Shown: positions 54,014 through 63,808 of the stretch, piece by piece
Layout: every line of letters begins with the position of its first letter
How positions within the stretch are numbered: position 1 is the first letter of the stretch
Source: Nocardia sp. NBC_00508
Lineage (GTDB): Bacteria > Actinomycetota > Actinomycetes > Mycobacteriales > Mycobacteriaceae
Assembly (NCBI RefSeq): GCF_036346875.1
Contig: NZ_CP107852.1
Location: 3,162,001-3,226,000 of the forward strand
Direction of reading: 5' to 3'
Length of the DNA stretch: 64,000 nt
Notes under the pieces: model-generated
What the model was told of the DNA's origin: nothing
Database searches by the model: none
Seen by the model: only the letters and a program-made list of their open reading frames with translations
Made by a program: the position numbers and the translations under genes

Positions 54014-54310
54014 TCACAGGTCCATGGCCGCTCGCAACGCCGTGTCGAGCCGCTCCAGAGTCTCGGGGTCCACCACGTCGACCCGCTCGGCCAGCCAACC
54101 GCGGAAGATGCGCCCGATATTGCCTGCATGTACCCAGCCGTGATCCTGCACCGGAACCGCGAGGATGTCCTGCGGATCCTCCTCGATCACCTCGGCGGCG
54201 ATCAGCCACGGACGCGGCGATTCGTTGATGCCATCACTGCTGATCAGCACGACCGTTCGGCGGCGAGGCGAACCATGCGGGTTGTAGATCCACAGTTCAC
54301 CCCGACGCAC
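54014..54310 (-). CDS. MazF/PemK-like toxin
   Basis: A 98-residue protein starting MRRGELWIYNPHGSPRRRTVVLISSDGIN, the MazF/PemK beta-barrel signature, with later segments AEVIEEDPQDILAVPVQDHGWVHAGNIGRIFRGWL. MazF toxins are sequence-specific endoribonucleases. It overlaps an upstream antitoxin gene by 14 bp, a typical toxin-antitoxin layout. Confidence 0.8.
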   Translation of the reverse strand: MRRGELWIYNPHGSPRRRTVVLISSDGINESPRPWLIAAEVIEEDPQDILAVPVQDHGWVHAGNIGRIFRGWLAERVDVVDPETLERLDTALRAAMDL

Positions 54311-54521
54311 GCATCGCCTCCTCCGCGGCCGCCAGCTCTGCCGCGTCCGCCGCGGCCTCCGCGGTCACGTCCGAGACCGGACCGACGCCGGTACGCACAG
54401 CTTCCCGCCGCGCGGCCTTCGATATCCACGCCGAGGGCGACATACCCGCGCGGGCCGCGGCCTGCTCTGCGTACGACCACGCGGCTTCGTCGAGCGAGAG
54501 GGTGACCTTACGGGTTGCCAT
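54297..54521 (-). CDS. Antitoxin of the MazF-like toxin
   Basis: A 74-residue protein: MATRKVTLSLDEAAWSYAEQAAARAGMSPSAWISKAARREAVR, a ribbon-helix-helix pattern, then an acidic C terminus (DAAELAAAEEAMRASG) suited to toxin binding. Its stop overlaps the toxin start by 14 bp. It would repress its own operon and neutralise the toxin. Confidence 0.8.
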   Translation of the reverse strand: MATRKVTLSLDEAAWSYAEQAAARAGMSPSAWISKAARREAVRTGVGPVSDVTAEAAADAAELAAAEEAMRASG

Positions 54522-54662
54522 ACCAATTATCGTACCGGCCATGCCGGGACCGGCGCCAGGCCAGTTCTCCCAGCAAGCGCGGTGCTCAGCGATGGCTACA
54601 GTATCGCGGCACGGCGCGGCGGATTGGAACTGATGGCTGGTGACCGCTGTTAGGGTTGGCGC

Positions 54663-55451
54663 ATGACGACGTTGCACCATCACCGGGTCGGCGCGGGGGA
54701 ACCGCTGGTGCTGGTACACGGCGTCGGAAGCCGGTGGCAAATATGGGAGCCGATCATCGACACCCTCGCCGCTTCGTACGACGTGATCGCAGTCGACCTG
54801 CCGGGTTTCGGTGGATCGAATCCGCTCGCGCACACCACCGTCGACAACCTCACCGACGCGTTCACCGAATTCCTCGCGGCGCAAGGAATCGATCGGCCGC
54901 ATTTGGCGGGCAATTCGATGGGCGGTCTGATCGCGCTGAATCTGGGAGCGCGCGGGCTGGCCCGCTCGGTCACCGCGTTTTCGCCGATCGGTTTCTGGGA
55001 CACCGCTGGTCGCGTGTGGTGCCAACAGTCGCTGGGCAAGTCACAGGCGCTCGCGCGTCTGGTCCGGCCCACGCTCCCGTTCGTGCTCGGAAACGCCGTG
55101 GGCCGGACCGTATTCCTCTCGCTGATCTTCGGCAAGCCCTGGGCCCTGGACGCCCAGGTGGCGTTGGAAACCGCTGTCGGCGCGGCCGAGGCGACCGGAT
55201 TCGACGAGGCGCTCGCCTCGTTCACCGACGCACGGCTGTACGAAATCGGCTCGCTCGCCGAGATTCCGGTGACTATCGCCTGGGGTAACCGCGACATCCT
55301 GCTCACTTACGCCACCCAGAGTCGCAGGGCCCGTCAGTTGCTGCCGACTGCCGAACACGTCACGTTGCGCGGCAGCGGCCACAGTCCGTTCCCTGACGAC
55401 CCCGCCGCCTGCGCACAGGTCCTGGTCGAGACGATCAGTCGGGCGCGGTAA
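54663..55451 (+). CDS. Alpha/beta hydrolase
   Basis: A 262-residue alpha/beta hydrolase. LVLVHGVGSRWQIW contains the HG oxyanion motif, the nucleophile Ser is in LAGNSMGGLIALN, and the terminal His is in RGSGHSPFPDDP. The acid is probably Asp in AWGNRDILLTY. A general esterase or lipase role is likely; substrate unknown. It faces the crotonase gene. Confidence 0.9.
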   Translation: MTTLHHHRVGAGEPLVLVHGVGSRWQIWEPIIDTLAASYDVIAVDLPGFGGSNPLAHTTVDNLTDAFTEFLAAQGIDRPHLAGNSMGGLIALNLGARGLARSVTAFSPIGFWDTAGRVWCQQSLGKSQALARLVRPTLPFVLGNAVGRTVFLSLIFGKPWALDAQVALETAVGAAEATGFDEALASFTDARLYEIGSLAEIPVTIAWGNRDILLTYATQSRRARQLLPTAEHVTLRGSGHSPFPDDPAACAQVLVETISRAR

Positions 55452-55478
55452 GCGTCCAGGCCGCCGGGCGCGGCACTC

Positions 55479-56243
55479 TCAGTGTCCCTGCCATTGCGGT
55501 TCACGCTTCTGCGCGAACGCCAGCGCACCCTCGGCGGCGTCCTTGGAGAACAGCGCGGGCAAGGCGATCTCACCCTGTCTCGCGAACGCCTCCGCGATCG
55601 GCCAATCCGGTGACTCGTCGATGATCCGCTTGCTCGCGGCCACCGCGAGCGGTGCGGCCGCGACGATCTCGCCCGCCAGCTCCAATGCGGCGGACAGCGC
55701 GGCGCCGGGCTCGGTGACCCGGTTGACCAAGCCGAGCTGGTAGAGCCGTTCGGCGCCGACCCGTCCGCCGGTGAGCGCGAGTTCGGCGGCCATGCTGCGC
55801 GGTAGCCGCTGGGTCAACCGCAGCACGCCACCGCCCGCGGCGACCAGACCGCGCTTGACTTCCGGGATGCCGAATTGCGCGTCCCGCGCGGCGACGATGA
55901 GGTCACCCGACAGCGCCAGCTCGAAACCACCGGCCAGCGCGAAGCCCTCGACCGCCGAGATCATCGGCTTCGCCGGGGGCTTCGCCGTGATGCCGAGCGG
56001 ACCGCGGGTCTGCGTGATCGGCATCTCGCCCTTCGAGGCGGCGACGAGATCCATTCCGGCGCTGAATGTTCCGCCCGCGCCCGTGAGCACGAGCACGCGT
56101 GCGGCCGCGTCGGCTTCGAACGCGTCGACGGCGGCCTCGATGGCCTGCGCTGTGGCCAGGTTGATCGCATTGCGCGCCTCGGGACGGTTGACCGTCAGCA
56201 CGGTGATCGCATCGCGCCGTTCGACATCTACCAGGTCGGTCAT
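55479..56243 (-). CDS. Enoyl-CoA hydratase/isomerase-family protein
   Basis: A 254-residue crotonase. Oxyanion-hole segments FSAGMDLVAAS and ALAGGFELALSGDLIVAARDAQFGIPEVKRGLVAAGGG are clear; both catalytic Glu positions (GGFEL and IPEV) are present, as in classical hydratases. The ATG at 56243 gives a normal family length. It is divergent from another crotonase 180 bp away; fatty-acid or side-chain beta-oxidation is likely. Confidence 0.9.
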   Translation of the reverse strand: MTDLVDVERRDAITVLTVNRPEARNAINLATAQAIEAAVDAFEADAAARVLVLTGAGGTFSAGMDLVAASKGEMPITQTRGPLGITAKPPAKPMISAVEGFALAGGFELALSGDLIVAARDAQFGIPEVKRGLVAAGGGVLRLTQRLPRSMAAELALTGGRVGAERLYQLGLVNRVTEPGAALSAALELAGEIVAAAPLAVAASKRIIDESPDWPIAEAFARQGEIALPALFSKDAAEGALAFAQKREPQWQGH

Positions 56244-56423
56244 GGCGCTCCTCTCGGTGAGCGGGGTGAACATATCCACGGCGTCGTCGGCGTTCTCGCC
56301 CAGCGGGTCGCCCGCCGGCCGCCGCGGTGGTGTCGGTATCCGACTCCCGGACCAGTATGCGGGTCCCGCAAGTACGCAGCACAACAGCTTCCGACAGAAC
56401 TGACTCGTTAGTAATATTCGAGA

Positions 56424-57179
56424 ATGGATACCAATATCGCGCTGCGGTTCGAGAACGAGCGGGCTTATGTCACGCTCGACCGGCCGGACAAGCACAACGG
56501 ACTGACCGTCGACATGATTAGCGGACTGATTTCTAGTGCGAAAACAGTGGCCCGTCGCCGCGAAGTGCGCGCGGTCGTCCTTTCCGGCAATGGGCCTAGC
56601 TTCAGCAGCGGTCTGGACATTGCGGCGGCCTCCAGCGATCCTCTGGCAATTATGCGCAATTTCGTGCCACTGCCCTGGCGTGGCACGAACGCCTTCCAAG
56701 AGGCGTGCTGGGCGTGGCGCCGCCTGCCCGTCCCGGTGATCGCGGCGGTTCACGGGCGCTGCTACGGCGGCGGACTCCAACTCGCACTCGCCGCGGATGT
56801 CCGTTTCGCCCACCCCGGCGCGGAGTTCTCCGTAATGGAGGCCAAGCACGGCCTCGTCCCCGACATGACCGGCGCGGCGACACTGTCCCGGCTGGTCGGC
56901 TTGGACAAGGCTCTCATGCTCACGATGACCGCGGACACCGTCGACGCCGCCTACGCGGCGAGAATCGGCTTGGTCACCGAGGTGGTCACGGATCCGGTCG
57001 CCGAAGCGGAGAAGCTCGCCGATCGCATCGCGGCCCGACCGCCGCACGCTGTCGCGGCCGCCAAGCGGCTCTTCGAGAAGAGCTGGCAGGCCTCGCCGCG
57101 GCGCACCTTCGCCGTCGAGCGTGCCACCCAGCTCCCCTTAATTGTGCGAAAAGCTGTCAGCAATATGACAGCAATATAG
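56424..57179 (+). CDS. Crotonase-family protein with Glu-to-Gln change
   Basis: A 251-residue crotonase fold protein. The oxyanion residues are in SFSSGLDIAAAS and YGGGLQLALAADVRFAHPGAEFSVMEAKHGLVPDMTG. The Glu found in GGxE of hydratases is Gln here (GGGLQL), while the second Glu (MEAK) is retained. It may therefore be an isomerase or another crotonase activity rather than a hydratase. It is divergent from the classical crotonase gene. Confidence 0.88.
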   Translation: MDTNIALRFENERAYVTLDRPDKHNGLTVDMISGLISSAKTVARRREVRAVVLSGNGPSFSSGLDIAAASSDPLAIMRNFVPLPWRGTNAFQEACWAWRRLPVPVIAAVHGRCYGGGLQLALAADVRFAHPGAEFSVMEAKHGLVPDMTGAATLSRLVGLDKALMLTMTADTVDAAYAARIGLVTEVVTDPVAEAEKLADRIAARPPHAVAAAKRLFEKSWQASPRRTFAVERATQLPLIVRKAVSNMTAI

Positions 57180-57294
57180 CTTTACGCTAACCAATGTGAG
57201 ACAGAAGCCCCGAACCCGCCGGTTCCGCTGCTACCATTTGCACGATTTGCCAGCCAGTCGAACCAGCGGTGCGAGGCACACTGCGAAGGAGTCT

Positions 57295-58464
57295 GTGTAT
57301 CGCGGGACGTCTGTGTTTCGCACCGCCCTCGGCAAGAAACCGGAGGGCTCACAGACATTGATCAGGACCGCATCCTTGCTGCTCTCGGCGCTGGCGGGTG
57401 TCTCGGCCTTGCTCTTCCCAGCTACTACCCCCGCCATCGCCAACCCAAACGCCATCAACCCGATTCCCGTGCTCAACGGCACGACCGGACTGCCCAATCT
57501 GGTCGGCCGTAGCAGAGCGGTATTCCAGGTGACGGGTATGGCCAGTCCGAACAACACCCAGAACTACAACGTTCTCGGGACCGACCTGGGCATCATGTGG
57601 GACAACGGGCACGGCGAAATGCTCACCGCGTTCGGCGACACCGCAGGCTTCGGCTTCCCGAATCTGCTCGCGGGCAGCATGTGGGCCTGGCGCAGCAATA
57701 TCCTGCTCCGCAGCCACACCACGCATCCGGCCGAGGGCATCTATTTCGACAGCGTGGTCCGCGACATGCTCGGCCAAGCGCGTGACCTGATTCCCAGCCC
57801 GAAGATTCCCTTCCTGGAGATCAGCCGCATTCCCACCGCGGGCATCGCGGTCGACGGCGCGCAGTACATGAGCTTGATGTCGGTGCGGAGCTGGGACGAC
57901 GTGGGCCGGTGGAGCACCAACTTCTCCGGGCTGGCCGTCTCCGGCGACAATGGCGAGACCTGGGCGGAATTACCGGAAACCCGCCGCCCGAACGAGGGCG
58001 GAAACGCCAACTTCCAGATGAACGCGTTCCTCGCCGACGGCGCCTACATCTACGAATACGGCACCCGATCCGGACGCAATCACACCGCTCATGTGGCTCG
58101 GGTCCGCGCGCAGGACATCGCAAATCTCGGCGAGTACGAATACTGGGACGGCGACCGCTGGCGTAAGAACGACGTGAACGCCGCGGCACCCATCATGTGG
58201 GGTGTCGGCGAGCTGTCGGTGATGTACAACTCCTATCTCGGACAGTTCATTTCGCTCACCACCGACCCGTTCAATTCCGTGGTGATGCGCCGCGCCTCCT
58301 CTCCGGTCGGCCCGTGGAGCGCACCCGAAGTGCTGATCGACACGCGAGAATTGCCGAGCGCGTACGCACCATCGATCTTTCCGTACCAGACAGGCCGCGA
58401 CCTGTACTTCCTCACGACGGTGCACAGCCAATACAACGTCGTGCTGATGCGCACGACCCTGTAG
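57295..58464 (+). CDS. Secreted DUF4185 protein
   Basis: A predicted 389-residue protein (start uncertain). The N terminus carries a signal peptide (SLLLSALAGVSALLFPATTPAIA). The DUF4185 domain follows: NYNVLGTDLGIMWDNGHGEMLTAFGDTAGFG, MWAWRSNILLRS, YIYEYGTRSGRNHTAHVARV. This is a five-bladed beta-propeller fold found in glycan-active relatives; actinobacterial DUF4185 proteins include arabinan- or mannan-processing enzymes. GAAGGAG at 57285-57291 supports the GTG at 57295; an in-frame GTG at 57196 lacks a ribosome binding site. The role is probably in envelope glycan degradation. Confidence 0.8.
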   Translation: MYRGTSVFRTALGKKPEGSQTLIRTASLLLSALAGVSALLFPATTPAIANPNAINPIPVLNGTTGLPNLVGRSRAVFQVTGMASPNNTQNYNVLGTDLGIMWDNGHGEMLTAFGDTAGFGFPNLLAGSMWAWRSNILLRSHTTHPAEGIYFDSVVRDMLGQARDLIPSPKIPFLEISRIPTAGIAVDGAQYMSLMSVRSWDDVGRWSTNFSGLAVSGDNGETWAELPETRRPNEGGNANFQMNAFLADGAYIYEYGTRSGRNHTAHVARVRAQDIANLGEYEYWDGDRWRKNDVNAAAPIMWGVGELSVMYNSYLGQFISLTTDPFNSVVMRRASSPVGPWSAPEVLIDTRELPSAYAPSIFPYQTGRDLYFLTTVHSQYNVVLMRTTL

Positions 58465-58557
58465 CGCGTGCCACACCGATCCAACGCGGCTTGACCTCAA
58501 CAACGGTTGATGTATGAGGCTGAACCGCGTTGGATCGTTCACGTCTCGGGAGGCTTC

Positions 58558-59751
58558 ATGCTCACCACCACAGTCGACGTCCGCGCCTGGCTGCGCGACA
58601 ACGCCATTGCGATCGACAGCACCGACCCCGACTTTCTCGGCCCGGACCTCGACGCACTGATCGCGCGGCTCGGCGCCGCGACGGTGGTCGGGCTCGGCGA
58701 GTCGACGCGGTTCTCCCGGCAGACCTTCGGAGTGCGCGAGCGGATATTCCGCGCCCTGGTCGAACGGTATGGCTTCCGCGCGTTGGCGATTCAGGACAGC
58801 GCGCGTTCCGGCGAACGCTGGGACCGTTTCGTCACCGCCGGAGACGGCGACCCGGAAACGGTGCTCGCCGGTGCGTGGCGCCCATGGCGAACCGAGGAAT
58901 CGGTAGCGACGCTGCGCTGGATTCGCGCGTACAACCTGGCCCATCCGGACGACCCGGTGCGAATCTTCGGCGTCGAACCTCCGCACGCCGAGCCGAGCGA
59001 CTACGACGCGGTGCTGGCGTACGTGCGCGACACGGCTCCGGACCGGTCGGCCGCGATCGAGGCGCACCTCGCACCGATCCGCACGGCGCATCAGATCGAC
59101 GAGCACGTCCAGCGCCATCAGGGCATCCACCCCGGACGACCGTTCGCCGAGCACGCCGAGGACGCCGTCGCCCTGCTCGAGACGTTGCCGGACACGCCGG
59201 AACGCGTCACCGCGCTCGCCCACGCCCGCCTGATCCTCGACTTCCACCGGCAGAGCGTCGCGAGCCAGGGCTTCGCCCGCGATGAGCGTCCGTCCGCCGA
59301 GACAGTGCTGAATCGGCAGCGCACGACCGGCGCCAAGATCGTCTACTGGGACGGGCTCGCCCATACCACCAACCTCCCGATCTCTTTCGGTCCGGCCGAA
59401 TTCCGCGGCACCGGAAGCCATTTGCACGACCACTTCGGCGACGCATACGTGTCGGTCGGCATCGGCTTCCACCACGGCGACCTCGGCGTGGCCGTGGCGC
59501 CCGACCCGCTGCCCGACCTGGTCGACGCCGCGCTCGGCGCCGTCGAGCTGCCCGTGTACTACCTGGACCTGCACACCGACGCGCCGGAATCGGTGCGCGC
59601 CTGGCTGGCCGGTCCCGCGAAGGTACGCACCATCAGCGGCGTCTACGACCCGGCCGCGGACGCCGAGGCGAACATCCGGCTGGCATCCCTCGCCGCAGCG
59701 TTCGACGTGCTGATCCACGTCCGCGAGACCGCGCCGGTGCACTGGCTGTAA
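58558..59751 (+). CDS. Erythromycin esterase-family protein lacking the catalytic His
   Basis: A 397-residue protein of the Ere superfamily. The start is taken at ATG 58558 after GGGAGG. The fold signature reads VVGLGESTRFSRQTFGVRERIFRALVERYGFRALAIQDSA. Active Ere proteins carry GE-x-THG with the catalytic His, whereas here the His position is Arg (GESTRF) and the later Glu of FxxVAxE is replaced by Gln-Asp. The enzyme may therefore be inactive as a macrolide esterase or use a different chemistry. LPVYYLDLHTDAPESVRAWL is typical of the C-terminal part. Resistance to macrolides should not be assumed. Confidence 0.82.
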   Translation: MLTTTVDVRAWLRDNAIAIDSTDPDFLGPDLDALIARLGAATVVGLGESTRFSRQTFGVRERIFRALVERYGFRALAIQDSARSGERWDRFVTAGDGDPETVLAGAWRPWRTEESVATLRWIRAYNLAHPDDPVRIFGVEPPHAEPSDYDAVLAYVRDTAPDRSAAIEAHLAPIRTAHQIDEHVQRHQGIHPGRPFAEHAEDAVALLETLPDTPERVTALAHARLILDFHRQSVASQGFARDERPSAETVLNRQRTTGAKIVYWDGLAHTTNLPISFGPAEFRGTGSHLHDHFGDAYVSVGIGFHHGDLGVAVAPDPLPDLVDAALGAVELPVYYLDLHTDAPESVRAWLAGPAKVRTISGVYDPAADAEANIRLASLAAAFDVLIHVRETAPVHWL

Positions 59752-60204
59752 TTTTTGGCCGCGACTTCGTCGCGGCGTGTTCGCGGCTGTGTCTGATTTG
59801 CAGCGCCTGCGGCGCTGCGTGTTCGCGGCCCCCTTATGGCTCGCGTCCGAGCGACCGCCGCTGGCGACTTCGTCGCGGACGCGGCGGCCGCTCGGACGCG
59901 AGCCGGGCCGCGAACAGGGAATGCTCGGTCTCGCTGCGCTCGAAAACGGGGGTCAGGCCGATGCCGGTTGCGGTGGGGTGGTAGAGGCGGGATCCAGGTG
60001 TTTCGCTGTTTGGCTGGGGGCGGCGTCTTGTCTGGTGGCGGTATCTGTGGGCCACTCGGATGGGAGGAATCTGGGGAAGCAATCGGACGGGAGAAGGGCG
60101 ATCGGGTGGATGTTCGGTCTGACTTCGCTCGCAAACGAGCGGAGTTGGTTGCATCCGCTGGCAATCTCGGGGACCGCCGACCCTGAGTCAATAGACTCGC
60201 GACT
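59752..60204. repeat. Long GC palindrome and dispersed repeat unit
   Basis: These 453 bp hold no convincing gene. From 59821 to 59915 lies an imperfect palindrome: GTTCGCGGCC pairs with GGCCGCGAAC, GGCTCGCGTCCGAGCG with CGCTCGGACGCGAGCC, and CCGCCGC with GCGGCGG, around a short centre. The motif GCGACTTCGTCGCGG occurs twice (59761 and 59864). A related GTTCGCTA-GGCTCGCGTCC fragment recurs near 61645-61675. It behaves like a dispersed nocardial palindromic repeat and could form a long hairpin. Confidence 0.7.
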
Positions 60205-60879
60205 ATGGATGCGGCCGATTGGGACGAGCGCTATGCGCAAACGGAATTGGTCTGGGGCGCACCGCCGAACAACACCGTGGTGGAACATGTCTACGGATTG
60301 GAACGGCGATTGCCGCTGCAGCCCGCCACACCTGACGGCGAACCGCTGGAGTTCCCTCGCGCACTCGACTTGGCGTGCGGTGAGGGCCGCAACGCCCTAT
60401 GGCTGGCCACGCACGGTTGGCAGGTGCACGCGGTCGATTACTCCCAGGTGGGCATCGACAAGGGGCGCACGGTGGCGTCACGACTGTCCCGCTCGGTCCG
60501 CGGTCGGATCACCTGGCAGTGCGCAGACGTCACCGACCTGGGCGCGGCGGGTGTCACGGGGCCGTTCGAGCTGGTGCTGATGGTCTTCCTACACCTGCCC
60601 GTCGAGCAGCGCCGCGCGGTGGTCCGTAAGGCGGCAGGCCTGCTGGCTCCCGAAGGCACCTTGTTCGTCCTCGGCCACGACACCACCAACCTCACCGACG
60701 GCTGCGGCGGCCCCCAAGAACCCGCCATCCTCTTCACCCCCGACGACATCGTCGCCGACCTCGGCCCCGCGATCGCCGCCCACCGCATCAGCGTGCGCAT
60801 CGCCGACCGGGTCTACCGACCGACCGAAGCCCGCGAAGCCATCGACGCGCTGGTCATTGCCACCCGGCCCGCCGAATAG
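60205..60879 (+). CDS. Class I SAM-dependent methyltransferase
   Basis: A 224-residue methyltransferase. SAM-binding motif I is ALDLACGEGRNALWLA, with the acidic residue VDYS at the next strand, then LVLMVFLHLP. The start MDAADWDERYAQTELVWGAPPN resembles TehB-like thiol/tellurite methyltransferases. The substrate is unknown. It may give tolerance to chalcogen oxyanions (inference). Confidence 0.88.
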   Translation: MDAADWDERYAQTELVWGAPPNNTVVEHVYGLERRLPLQPATPDGEPLEFPRALDLACGEGRNALWLATHGWQVHAVDYSQVGIDKGRTVASRLSRSVRGRITWQCADVTDLGAAGVTGPFELVLMVFLHLPVEQRRAVVRKAAGLLAPEGTLFVLGHDTTNLTDGCGGPQEPAILFTPDDIVADLGPAIAAHRISVRIADRVYRPTEAREAIDALVIATRPAE

Positions 60880-61019
60880 GCGGCAACAGAGCCCGGCCGC
60901 TGCTCCTGACGCGATGCTGGTCGCTGCGCCCCGGCCTGCCGCCGGGGCGGTGCCCACCCCGTGGATTCCGCGACCCGACCTGCCCCGCACGCTCACCTGG
61001 GCAGCGGGTACCGGCCGGC

Positions 61020-61610
61020 TCAGGACCAGCGCTCCAACCACGGGGTGACGGTCTCGGCGATGAGATCGAACCCGGCGCGGAAAGAGTGCGGCTGGCCAGG
61101 GATGACCCGCACTTCGGCGGCGTCGGCCGGATCGGGAATGCCGAACGGGTCGTTGGCGCCGTTGACGACCACCACCTCGATGTCTCCGGGGGCGACCAGC
61201 TCGTCCCGGCGGGAGTTCTCCGGCTTGCCCGGCGGGTGCAGCGGGAACGAAAGCGCGAGCACGCCGCGAGCCCCGGCCGCGACAGCCGTGCGGCAGGCGA
61301 CCCGCGCCCCATTGCTGCGCCCACCTTGGATCAGGGGAATGCGCTTGCGGCCGCGTAGCCGAGCGACGATCTCTAGCCACGCCTCGTCCTGCTTGACCGC
61401 CGAACCAGGTGCGCGACGCCCGGCGACCCGATACGGCTGCACCACCCGCGCCACCGCGCCGCCCAACCGCAGCGCCGAATCACGCACCACGAGAAGGTCT
61501 TTCGAGTCCACTCCGCCACCAGCACCATGCGTGAGCAGCAGCAGGAACGCGGGCCCGCGCGGCTGCTCGAGCTCGACCTCGGCCGGTCCGGCATTCGTCT
61601 CGATGCGCAC
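61020..61610 (-). CDS. Alpha/beta hydrolase (KANL3/Tex30-like)
   Basis: A 196-residue hydrolase of the KANL3/Tex30-like family. LLLLTHGAGGGVDSKDLL is the oxyanion region, the nucleophile Ser is in QGGRSNGARVA, and the late His is in IPGQPHSFRAGFD. GTG at 61610 was chosen because the upstream extension reads into a dispersed repeat. Function is unknown; dienelactone-hydrolase-like activity is plausible. Confidence 0.85.
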   Translation of the reverse strand: MRIETNAGPAEVELEQPRGPAFLLLLTHGAGGGVDSKDLLVVRDSALRLGGAVARVVQPYRVAGRRAPGSAVKQDEAWLEIVARLRGRKRIPLIQGGRSNGARVACRTAVAAGARGVLALSFPLHPPGKPENSRRDELVAPGDIEVVVVNGANDPFGIPDPADAAEVRVIPGQPHSFRAGFDLIAETVTPWLERWS

Positions 61611-61742
61611 CGTCTTTATTGTGCATCGCCTGCGCGCTGAGTGTTCGCTACCCTGGTGGCTCGCGTCCAGGGCCGCGCCGAATGCGCGTGCATCAAACAC
61701 TGTAAAACGCGTCACATTGCCTGCTCAGTTCTTTGCGCGTTC

Positions 61743-61758
61743 ATTACCGACCGGTAAT
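61743..61758. promoter_or_regulatory. TetR-type palindrome upstream of fadE5
   Basis: ATTACCG-AC-CGGTAAT, perfect 7-bp arms, 123 bp before the fadE5 start. The TTAC...GTAA ends match the palindrome upstream of etfD. Probable TetR-family operator; the regulator gene is not in the window. Confidence 0.6.
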
Positions 61759-61880
61759 ATGGCGCATAAGTTACCCGCGAGTAGCATGCGGAAAACCGGC
61801 ACGGCTACCCGGTGGAGCGACAACGGGCGGGAACGGCAACCAACCGACCGCACCAACTCAACGGAGAGTGAGTACTGACA

Positions 61881-63716
61881 ATGGGTCACTACAAGAGCAA
61901 CGTCCGCGACCTGGAGTTCAACCTCTTCGAGGTCTTGGGCCTCGGGTCCATCCTGGATAGCGGCGCCTACGGCGATCTCGACGCGGACACCGTCAAGGAG
62001 ATGCTGAACGAGGTGCGTCGCCTGGCGGAGGGCCCGCTCGGTGAATCGTTCGCCGACGCCGACCGCAACCCGCCGGTCTTCGACCCCGCGACCCACACGG
62101 TCACGCTGCCCGAATCCTTCAAGAAGAGCTACCGCACCCTCCAGGATGGCGGCTGGGACAAGCTGGGCATCACCGAGGAGCTCGGCGGCCTGCCGATCCC
62201 GCGCGCGGCCTACTGGGCCATTGCGGAGCTGCTTCTGGGTGCGCAGCCGGCCGCGTTCATGTACGCCGCCGGCCCGGGCTTCGCGAACATCTTCTACAAC
62301 AACGCCACCGAAGAGCAGAAGGGCTGGGCGAAGATCGCCGCCGACCAGGGCTGGGGCGCCACCATGGTGCTGACCGAGCCCGATGCCGGTTCCGACGTGG
62401 GCGCCGGCCGCACCAAGGCGATCCAGCAGGAGGACGGCTCCTGGCACATCGAGGGCGTGAAGCGCTTCATCACCTCCGCCGACTCCGACGACCTGTTCCC
62501 GAACATCATGCACCTGGTGCTGGCCCGCCCCGAGGGCGCGGGAGCCGGCACCAAGGGCCTGTCGCTGTTCTTCGTGCCGAAGTTCCACTTCGACCACCAG
62601 ACCGGCGAACTGGGCGAGCGCAACGGCGCCTTCGTCACCAACGTCGAGCACAAGATGGGCCTGAAGGTCTCGTCCACCTGTGAGGTCACCTTCGGCGGGC
62701 ACGGCATCCCGGCCAAGGGCTGGCTGGTGGGCGAGGTGCACAATGGCATCGCGCAGATGTTCGACGTCATCGAGCACGCTCGCATGATGGTGGGCACCAA
62801 GGCCATCGCGACCCTGTCGACCGGCTACCTGAACGCCCGCGACTACGCCAAGGAGCGGGTCCAGGGCGCGGATCTGACCCGGATGACGGACAAGGCCGCG
62901 CCGCGCGTGACCATCACCCACCACCCGGACGTGCGGCGCTCGCTGGCCACCCAGAAGGCGTACGCCGAGGGTTTGCGCGCGGTCTACCTCTACACCGCGG
63001 CGCACCAGAATGCCGATGTGGCACAGCTGGTTTCCGGTGCGGACGCCGACCTGGCCGCCCGCGTCAATGACCTGCTGCTGCCGATCGTCAAGGGTGTCGG
63101 TTCGGAGCGGGCCTACCAGTACCTCACCGAGTCGCTGCAGACCCTGGGTGGTTCCGGCTTCCTGCAGGACTACCCGATCGAGCAGTACATCCGGGACGCG
63201 AAGATCGACTCGCTGTACGAGGGCACCACCGCCATCCAGGCGCAGGACTTCTTCTTCCGCAAGATCGCCCGCGACCGCGGCGTCGCGCTGGCCCACGTGG
63301 CCGGCCAGGTGCAGAAGTTCATCGAGTCCGAGGCGGGCAACGGCCGCCTCAAGGGCGAGCGCAAGCTGCTGGCCACCGCGCTGGAGGACGTGCAGGCCAT
63401 GGCCGCCACGCTCACCGGCCACCTGATGGGCGCCCAGGAGCAGCCGAGCGAGCTGTACAAGGTCGGCCTGGGTTCGGTGCGCTTCCTGCTCTCGGTCGGC
63501 GACCTGCTCGTCGGCTGGCAGCTGCTGCGTCAGGCCGAGATCGCCATCGCCGCGCTCGACAACGGCGCGACCGGCGCCGACCAGGCGTTCTACCAGGGCA
63601 AGATCGCCGTCGCGCAGTTCTTCGCGCGCAACATCCTGCCGGAGCTGACCGCCACCCGCGCCGTGCTGGCCACCCTGGACAACGACCTCATGGAGCTGGA
63701 CGAAGCCGCCTTCTGA
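61881..63716 (+). CDS. fadE5: FadE5-like acyl-CoA dehydrogenase
   Basis: A 611-residue acyl-CoA dehydrogenase, the same length as M. tuberculosis FadE5 and very close in sequence (starts [20 protein letters not shown]). The flavin region [19 protein letters not shown], the substrate region and the catalytic Glu in [16 protein letters not shown] are present, plus the C-terminal extension ending [13 protein letters not shown]. FadE5 introduces the alpha,beta double bond in fatty acyl-CoAs of broad chain length, passing electrons through EtfBA to EtfD. The ATG follows AACGGAGAG. A TetR-type palindrome precedes it. Confidence 0.96.
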   Translation: MGHYKSNVRDLEFNLFEVLGLGSILDSGAYGDLDADTVKEMLNEVRRLAEGPLGESFADADRNPPVFDPATHTVTLPESFKKSYRTLQDGGWDKLGITEELGGLPIPRAAYWAIAELLLGAQPAAFMYAAGPGFANIFYNNATEEQKGWAKIAADQGWGATMVLTEPDAGSDVGAGRTKAIQQEDGSWHIEGVKRFITSADSDDLFPNIMHLVLARPEGAGAGTKGLSLFFVPKFHFDHQTGELGERNGAFVTNVEHKMGLKVSSTCEVTFGGHGIPAKGWLVGEVHNGIAQMFDVIEHARMMVGTKAIATLSTGYLNARDYAKERVQGADLTRMTDKAAPRVTITHHPDVRRSLATQKAYAEGLRAVYLYTAAHQNADVAQLVSGADADLAARVNDLLLPIVKGVGSERAYQYLTESLQTLGGSGFLQDYPIEQYIRDAKIDSLYEGTTAIQAQDFFFRKIARDRGVALAHVAGQVQKFIESEAGNGRLKGERKLLATALEDVQAMAATLTGHLMGAQEQPSELYKVGLGSVRFLLSVGDLLVGWQLLRQAEIAIAALDNGATGADQAFYQGKIAVAQFFARNILPELTATRAVLATLDNDLMELDEAAF

Positions 63717-63808
63717 TTCAACTCGCACACCGCATAAAAGGCGCAGCCGGGTGTAGCCCGTCCGAAGACTGCGCCGGGCCGAGCGAAGGCGAGGCAGCCG
63801 CACACGAC

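Noticed and set aside
58558..59751. Macrolide resistance gene
   Set aside because: Family membership is clear but the catalytic His and Glu positions are changed, so a resistance claim is not supported.
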